11,217 bases of DNA from Candidatus Fermentibacterota bacterium (GTDB lineage Bacteria; JAFGKV01). Positions within the stretch are counted from its first letter, which is position 1, and each line of letters begins with the position of its first letter. The stretch spans positions 1 through 11,217 of the forward strand of contig JAFGKV010000323.1 in NCBI GenBank assembly GCA_016928395.1. Direction: 5' to 3'. The position numbers were made by a program, and so were the translations under genes. Of this stretch, positions 6,953 through 11,217 are shown piece by piece. The notes below the pieces were generated by a model that saw only the letters and a list, made by a program, of their open reading frames with translations, was not told the DNA's origin and did not search any database.

Positions 6953-6967
6953 CTGAACACTCCGTAG

Positions 6968-8470
6968 ATGGTCTTCAGCTCTCACGTCTTCCTCTTCTAC
7001 CTCCTGCCCTTGGCGCTCTTGGGCTACTATGCGCTGCCCCACCGGGGCAAGCACGCCTTTCTGACCGCGATCAGCTACCTCTTCTACGGATGGGCCAATC
7101 CCGCGTTCGTGCTGGTCATGGCCACTTCGACGCTGATTGACTACGCTGCCGCATTGCTCATGGTGGGCCGCCTGAATCCCCGCGACCGCCGCCCCATCGA
7201 GCCCCTGCAGCCCGGCACGCCGAGAACGCGACCGCAGAAGGCCGCGCTGGCGCTCTCGGTGATCTCAAACCTGTCTCTCTTGGGGTTCTTCAAGTACTTC
7301 AACTTCGCCGCGTCCAGCTATGATCAGTTGATCACCGCGCTGGGGCTTCCGCAGCTTGGCCTCGATGTCGCGTTCCGGGTGACCCTTCCCCTGGGAATCA
7401 GCTTCTACACGTTCCAATCGATGAGTTATACCATCGACACGTACAGGGGCCAAGCCACGCCACAGCACCGGCTGACGGATTTCGCCTGCTACGTGTCCAT
7501 GTTCCCGCAGTTGGTGGCGGGGCCCATCGTCCGCTACCATGAGATCGCCGGCCAACTGGCCCGGCGTACCTACACGATAGCCAGTTTCGCTCGGGGCACA
7601 CTCTTTCTTGCCCTGGGATTGAGCAAGAAGGTGCTGCTGGCCAACCCCTGCGGCACGGTGGCGGATGCCGCGTTCAGTGCCGGATCCTTGGCCGCATTCG
7701 ATGCCTGGATCGGCGTCATTGCCTACTCGTTCCAGATCTACTTCGATTTCAGCGGATACTCCGACATGGCCATCGGCCTGGGCCTCATGCTGGGCTTCAC
7801 TTTCCCCCGCAACTTCAACCGGCCCTATCTCTCCACATCCATCACCGAGTTTTGGACCCGCTGGCACATGACGCTGTCGACATGGTTCCGCAGCTACCTG
7901 TTCCTGCCCCTGGCGTATCGGCTTTCCCGCCTATTGCCCGAAGACCGCCCTCTCGGGCTCAGCCATGACCACGTCGTGTATGCCGGTGCAGCGGTGCTGA
8001 CCATGACTTTGGCCGGGCTGTGGCACGGCGCCGCCTGGAGCTTCGTTCTCTGGGGCCTCTACCATGGCCTGTGGCTGGTGGGTGAGCGGCTGTCCGGGAT
8101 CCACAGGCCCAAAAGGAGGAGAAGCCTGCCCCGGCCCGCGCGGATCGCCACGACCTTTCTGATCACGCTCCTAGGGTGGGTGGTCTTCCGCGCCGAGAGC
8201 CTCGCCGCGGCGGCGGCGTACATGGGGAGCATGACGGGGTTGGGCACAGCACAGCCCGGCGCCGGGCTCCTTGCCGGCGTATGGCAGCAACCCTACTACC
8301 TCGGCACCATGGCAATCGCGGCTGTGGTCACCTGGGCATGCCCGGATACATGGGAGTTCACCCGCCGCATCACCGGAATCAAAGCCGCGTGGTCCGTGGC
8401 CTTGCTCGTCGTGTCTCTGCTGGTTCTCTTCACCCAGGCATACAACCCCTTCATTTACTTTATTTTTTAA
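6968..8470 (+). CDS. AlgI-type MBOAT polysaccharide O-acyltransferase
   Basis: This 500-residue integral membrane protein has the typical AlgI-family length. It starts with the family's usual MVFSS-x-x-FLF opening, which supports the ATG at 6968, although no Shine-Dalgarno precedes it. Visible landmarks are SYLFYGW (36-42), PLGISFYTFQSMSYTID (141-157), FPQLVAGPIVRY (179-190), FDFSGYSDMAIGLG (259-272), the W-TRWHMTLSTWFR block with His300, and LWHGAAWSFVLWGLYHG with His353 and His366. His353 matches the invariant MBOAT histidine thought to be catalytic. The end, NPFIYFIF, is the usual complete C-terminus. Many hydrophobic segments span the protein, with a basic Pro-rich loop at about 70-91. 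The family moves acetyl groups from a cytoplasmic donor to the periplasmic side for polymer acetylation. It lies 3 bases upstream of its SGNH partner gene. Substrate polymer unknown; calling it algI proper would over-claim. Confidence 0.95.
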   Translation: MVFSSHVFLFYLLPLALLGYYALPHRGKHAFLTAISYLFYGWANPAFVLVMATSTLIDYAAALLMVGRLNPRDRRPIEPLQPGTPRTRPQKAALALSVISNLSLLGFFKYFNFAASSYDQLITALGLPQLGLDVAFRVTLPLGISFYTFQSMSYTIDTYRGQATPQHRLTDFACYVSMFPQLVAGPIVRYHEIAGQLARRTYTIASFARGTLFLALGLSKKVLLANPCGTVADAAFSAGSLAAFDAWIGVIAYSFQIYFDFSGYSDMAIGLGLMLGFTFPRNFNRPYLSTSITEFWTRWHMTLSTWFRSYLFLPLAYRLSRLLPEDRPLGLSHDHVVYAGAAVLTMTLAGLWHGAAWSFVLWGLYHGLWLVGERLSGIHRPKRRRSLPRPARIATTFLITLLGWVVFRAESLAAAAAYMGSMTGLGTAQPGAGLLAGVWQQPYYLGTMAIAAVVTWACPDTWEFTRRITGIKAAWSVALLVVSLLVLFTQAYNPFIYFIF

Positions 8471-8473
8471 AGT

Positions 8474-10156
8474 ATGTGTGCTTCACTGCTTTCGACGTCC
8501 AAAGAGCCCGCAGCGGCGGAAGTGGCACGGACTATCGTGTCTCGGCCCTGCGCCTTTGCGGTGACGGTGGTGGCAGCGGCTCTCATCCTGGCCGTCCCGG
8601 TCAGCCAGACCATCTGGGAGGGCCGGGAATACCGCGCGGGAAGGCGGGATACGGCCATTCCGCAGGCCATCGACGCGCGACGCTTTGTCGCGGGTTCAGC
8701 CGCGGCGTGGACCGGCAGCGGGCCATCGTTCACGCGAAGACTCTCCGCACTCAACCGCCGGCTGAAGACGGAGATCCAGCGGTACGAAGACGATCTGGAA
8801 GACCGATCCATTGTCTCGCGATTCTTGCTGCCGCCGTCGCAGCAGATCCTCTCAGGCCTGCTGGGCGCAGGCAATGAGAAAGTCTACTGTGGTCGCGACG
8901 GCTGGCTCTTCTACCGTCAGTCCATTGATTATGCCATGGGCCCGGGATTCCTCAGCCCCCGGCACAGGGCGCGTCGCGCGGAGGAGGTCGCACAACCGAA
9001 TCCCCTCAAGGCCCTCCTCCATTTTCACACGCAACTTCGCACCCGTGGCATCCAGCTCGTCGTGATGCCCGTACCCGTGAAACCGGCGGCACATCCGGAG
9101 AAGTTCTCCCGGGGATTCCACCCGGGCGGAGAGATCCTGCATGATCCCTCCTTCGACGAGTTCCATCGCGAGCTGGAGCAGGCCGGCATCCACGTCATGG
9201 TCATCGACAGCCTTCTCAACCGCATGCGTCACAGCGGCCATGAGACCTATCTGCGCACTGATACCCACTGGCGACCTGAGGTTGTCGAGGAGGCGGCACG
9301 GACACTGGCGTCATATCTGCGAAACCGGGGCGTACTCCCAGAGTCTGAGGAGAGTGGATACACGCACGCCGCCGCAGAGATTATCAATACCGGCGACCTG
9401 GCTGCCATGCTGCAGCTTCCGGCCCAGCATGGGGTCTATCCCGCGCAAGCGGTCCAGATCCGCCGGGTGATGACACCGGATGGCGTACCGTGGCAGCCTG
9501 TACGAGACTCCCAAGTCTTGGTCCTCGGAGACAGCTATGCCAACATATACTCCTTGGAGGCGTTGGGGTGGGGAGAAACGGCGGGATTCGCGGCCCAGCT
9601 GAGCTACTACCTCCGCCGTCCGGTGGACTGTATCCTCCGCAACGACAGTGGGTCCTTCGCCACCAGGGAGATGCTGCGGGATGAGATGGCGCGAGGTCAT
9701 GACCGCCTGGCGGGGAAACGGGTAGTAGTTTACCAGTTCTCGGCCCGTGAGCTGGCCTTCGGTGACTGGAAGTTAATCGATTTGCCACTCGTGCCTGAGG
9801 CCGCCGGAGACCTCTTCTGCCCGCCTCCCGGGAGTCTCGTGACAGTCACCGGTACCGTTGAGGCTGTGTCTGACGTGCCGAGGCCCTTTTCCGTACCGTA
9901 TCGGGATCACATCTTCGCCGTGCAACTGACGGGCCTGCAGATGCCGGACGGGAACGAATCTTTGGGACGGGCCGCCGTGTACCTCTGGAGTATGCGGGAC
10001 AATGCGCTGACCCGAGCGACTCGTATCCGGCTGGGGCACACTATCACTGTGCGCCTCAGACCGTGGTCCGATGTCTCCGATACCCTCGATGCCGTCAACC
10101 GCAGCGAACTGGATGAGCTGGTCCTTGCCCCATGCTGGGGAGAACTTCCGGAGTAG
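8474..10156 (+). CDS. AlgX/AlgJ-like SGNH O-acetyltransferase-type protein with an extra C-terminal domain
   Basis: The 560-residue product begins with a cytoplasmic tail of about 25 residues and one hydrophobic segment (about 26-45), an uncleaved anchor or signal. No clear ribosome-binding site precedes the ATG; an internal GTG at 8522 is a less likely start. The AlgX/AlgJ (PF16822-like) SGNH domain covers about residues 135-440: DGWLFYR (142-148), VVMPVPVKPAAHPEKF (196-211), TDTHW with Asp263 and His265, GDLAAML (307-313), LGDSY with Ser354, and VVVYQFSARELAFGDW (417-432). Asp, His and Ser form the expected triad. Residues about 457-556 are a separate domain that aligns with the end of the PD40-LamG protein and is unlike the AlgX C-terminal carbohydrate-binding module. 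It follows the MBOAT stop by 3 bases and precedes a second SGNH gene by 9, so co-transcription is likely. Probable role: final acyl transfer to a secreted polysaccharide. Confidence 0.92.
   Translation: MCASLLSTSKEPAAAEVARTIVSRPCAFAVTVVAAALILAVPVSQTIWEGREYRAGRRDTAIPQAIDARRFVAGSAAAWTGSGPSFTRRLSALNRRLKTEIQRYEDDLEDRSIVSRFLLPPSQQILSGLLGAGNEKVYCGRDGWLFYRQSIDYAMGPGFLSPRHRARRAEEVAQPNPLKALLHFHTQLRTRGIQLVVMPVPVKPAAHPEKFSRGFHPGGEILHDPSFDEFHRELEQAGIHVMVIDSLLNRMRHSGHETYLRTDTHWRPEVVEEAARTLASYLRNRGVLPESEESGYTHAAAEIINTGDLAAMLQLPAQHGVYPAQAVQIRRVMTPDGVPWQPVRDSQVLVLGDSYANIYSLEALGWGETAGFAAQLSYYLRRPVDCILRNDSGSFATREMLRDEMARGHDRLAGKRVVVYQFSARELAFGDWKLIDLPLVPEAAGDLFCPPPGSLVTVTGTVEAVSDVPRPFSVPYRDHIFAVQLTGLQMPDGNESLGRAAVYLWSMRDNALTRATRIRLGHTITVRLRPWSDVSDTLDAVNRSELDELVLAPCWGELPE
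9836..10141 (+). repeat. Shared C-terminal domain, copy in the first SGNH protein
   Basis: This segment encodes residues about 455-556. Key positions are V458, T461, V465, P469, P471, V474, P475 and Y476, then W505, D509, L512, G521, L528 and D533. It begins about 15 residues after the last conserved SGNH element, so it looks like an appended module. Its relative is at 6334-6639. Confidence 0.7.
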
Positions 10157-10165
10157 CCTGACACC

Positions 10166-11217
10166 ATGACACAAAGACCATCGAGCTCGCGCCCTGCCAT
10201 GGCCCGCCTCTGCCCATCCTTGTCGCTCCTGTTTCTGCTGACGATGGCCTGCTTTCCCTCCCAGGATCCGGCGAGAGCCTTCCAAACCCTCTGCGCCGAA
10301 CAGTGGCGCAGCGTGGAACACGCGACCCACCAGGTCGTGGAGGGAAGAGAAGGATGGCTGTTCTTCGGGCCGGAGCTTCGCCATATCAGCCTCGGCCCAT
10401 TCTGGGGGCTCGACGCGGCCCGGCATTCGGCTTCGACCGATGCCGATCCCATAGCCGCCATCCTCGATTTCAGGACCCAGTTGGACCGCCTGGGCGTGAA
10501 CCTGCTCATGGTTCCCGTGCCTCCCAAGGCGATGGTCTACCCCGACATGCTGGCCGGCGAGCCCTTGGACTCCCGCCGCCTCGATCCCTTCCACAGGGAG
10601 TTCTATGACCTGCTCCGCCGCGAGGGTGTCGCGGTGCTCGATCTGAGCCCTGTGTTTCGCGACGCCCGGCAGGACACCGGCGAGCACCTGTACTGCAAGA
10701 CCGATACCCACTGGTCGGGCCATGGCTGTGTCGTGGCGGCCGAGGTTATCGCCCAGGAGCTGAGAGACCGCACCTGGGCGCCGCAGGCCACAGAGGAGAT
10801 GACCTACGAGTGGCGGGATATCGACATCGTGGGTGATCTCTCCGCTACCTTGGGTTGCACGGGATCCACGGAGCCTCTCAGGGTCCGATCCGTCGGACGA
10901 CGAATGGGTGGGGGGCTCATCCCCGTGCCTCCCGATCGAAAAAGCCCAATCCTGCTCCTGGGCGACAGCCATTGCCTCGTGTTTCACGCCGGCGACGACA
11001 TGCATGCGGGCGGTGCCGGTCTCCTGGACCAGCTCGCCCTGGAACTGGGGTCGCCCGTTGATCTGGTGGGTGTCCGGGGCTCCGGCGCTACGCCCGCGAG
11101 GATAAACCTCATGCGCCGCGCCCGCTCCTCCCCCGGCTACCTCTCCGCGAAACGTGTCATCATCTGGTGCTTCGCCGCCCGCGAGTTCACCGAGAGCACC
11201 GGCTGGCAGAAGATCCC
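10166..11217 (+). CDS. Second AlgX/AlgJ-like SGNH protein, 3' end outside window
   Basis: The frame runs open from ATG 10166 to the window edge (350 codons plus two bases). It starts 9 bases after the previous stop. GGAG at 10150-10153 is 12 bases upstream, a rather long spacing; ATG 10199 is an alternative start. Residues 1-30 are a signal with a hydrophobic core (LSLLFLLTMAC). Cys29 could be lipidated, but Thr-Met-Ala-Cys is not a canonical lipobox. SGNH landmarks match the previous gene: GREGWLFF (60-67), MVPVPPKAMVYPDM (115-128), KTDTHW with Asp180 and His182, GDLSATL (223-229), LLLGDSH with Ser268, and RVIIWCFAAREFTESTGW (330-347). The two proteins are diverged paralogues, comparable in arrangement to the AlgJ/AlgX pair of alginate systems. 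It is probably exported and acts with the MBOAT protein on the same glycan. Whether it has the extra C-terminal domain cannot be seen. Confidence 0.9.
   Translation, partial: MTQRPSSSRPAMARLCPSLSLLFLLTMACFPSQDPARAFQTLCAEQWRSVEHATHQVVEGREGWLFFGPELRHISLGPFWGLDAARHSASTDADPIAAILDFRTQLDRLGVNLLMVPVPPKAMVYPDMLAGEPLDSRRLDPFHREFYDLLRREGVAVLDLSPVFRDARQDTGEHLYCKTDTHWSGHGCVVAAEVIAQELRDRTWAPQATEEMTYEWRDIDIVGDLSATLGCTGSTEPLRVRSVGRRMGGGLIPVPPDRKSPILLLGDSHCLVFHAGDDMHAGGAGLLDQLALELGSPVDLVGVRGSGATPARINLMRRARSSPGYLSAKRVIIWCFAAREFTESTGWQKI

Larger units (their letters stand above)
6658..6967. other. Noncoding spacer, pyrimidine-rich, carrying low-complexity repeats
   Basis: The 310 bases between the PD40-LamG gene and the MBOAT gene are strongly C/T-biased on the + strand and differ in composition from the coding DNA on both sides. 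They contain a tandem CGACGTT pair at 6707-6720, a perfect hairpin at 6859-6878 and a run of CCATTC-type repeats at 6838-6952. A frame at 6663-6956 stays open for 97 codons, but its product is simple-sequence Pro/Ser/Thr-rich peptide, so I do not call a gene. No intrinsic terminator or clear promoter is visible. Any promoter for the acylation cassette would have to lie here. Confidence 0.6.

Noticed and set aside
6663-6956. 97-codon frame in the spacer before the MBOAT gene
   Set aside because: Most of the product is simple-sequence peptide encoded by the CCATTC tract, and composition differs from real genes nearby. It is best explained as repeat DNA.
7265-7867. 200-codon minus-strand frame
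   Set aside because: It is antisense to the most conserved part of the MBOAT gene and has shadow-like composition.
8176-8877. 233-codon plus-strand frame overlapping the MBOAT/SGNH junction
   Set aside because: It overlaps the conserved MBOAT C-terminus and the SGNH N-terminus in another frame, and its product is Arg/Gly-rich without any motif.
9773-11005. 410-codon open frame on the minus strand
   Set aside because: It is antisense to both SGNH genes, which carry clear catalytic motifs. The product shows no domain, signal or motif.
1-11217. tRNA, rRNA, CRISPR array, insertion sequence or known riboswitch
   Set aside because: I looked for cloverleaf-like ends, regularly spaced identical repeats, transposase motifs with terminal repeats, and conserved riboswitch cores, and found none that stands up.

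Overview
The window is GC-rich bacterial DNA with all convincing genes on the + strand. It looks like an uncultured-type lineage rich in large secreted multidomain proteins, perhaps from the PVC or FCB superphyla or a nearby candidate phylum. That guess rests on three things: the secreted beta-propeller/Ig/Fn3/CBM96-type architecture, an AlgI-type acyltransferase cassette next to a PD40-plus-LamG protein, and CT-rich CCATTC-type intergenic repeats. There is no rRNA, tRNA or marker gene to fix the taxonomy.

Layout: (1) the last 59 codons of an unrecognised protein (2-181). (2) A 167-bp gap, then a secreted protein of about 1,295 residues (355-4239): signal peptide, a six-repeat beta-propeller, two tandem Ig-like repeats, a CBM96/DNRLRE-type module, a PKD-like domain, two Fn3 domains, a second CBM96/DNRLRE-type module and a third Fn3 domain. 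(3) A 312-bp gap with GC-rich palindromes. (4) An exported protein of about 700 residues (4552-6657) with a PD40/TolB-like propeller, a LamG/ConA-like domain and a distinctive C-terminal domain. (5) A 310-bp noncoding gap with CT-rich low-complexity repeats and a perfect hairpin. (6) A tight three-gene cassette: an AlgI-type MBOAT O-acyltransferase (6968-8470), a first AlgX/AlgJ-like SGNH protein (8474-10156), and a second AlgX/AlgJ-like SGNH protein that runs off the right edge (10166-11217). This last gene has no stop codon inside the window.

How the genes may work together: by family knowledge, the MBOAT protein passes acyl (usually acetyl) groups across the inner membrane, and the extracytoplasmic SGNH proteins place them on a secreted polysaccharide. 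The most interesting observation is that the C-terminal ~100 residues of the PD40-LamG protein align with the C-terminal ~100 residues of the first SGNH protein. Matches include a P-x-P...V...PY block and a W-x3-D...G...L block with nearly fixed spacing. This ties the upstream protein to the acylation cassette although 310 bp of repeat-bearing DNA separates them. No polymer synthase, exporter or acyl-donor enzyme lies in the window, so the substrate is unknown.
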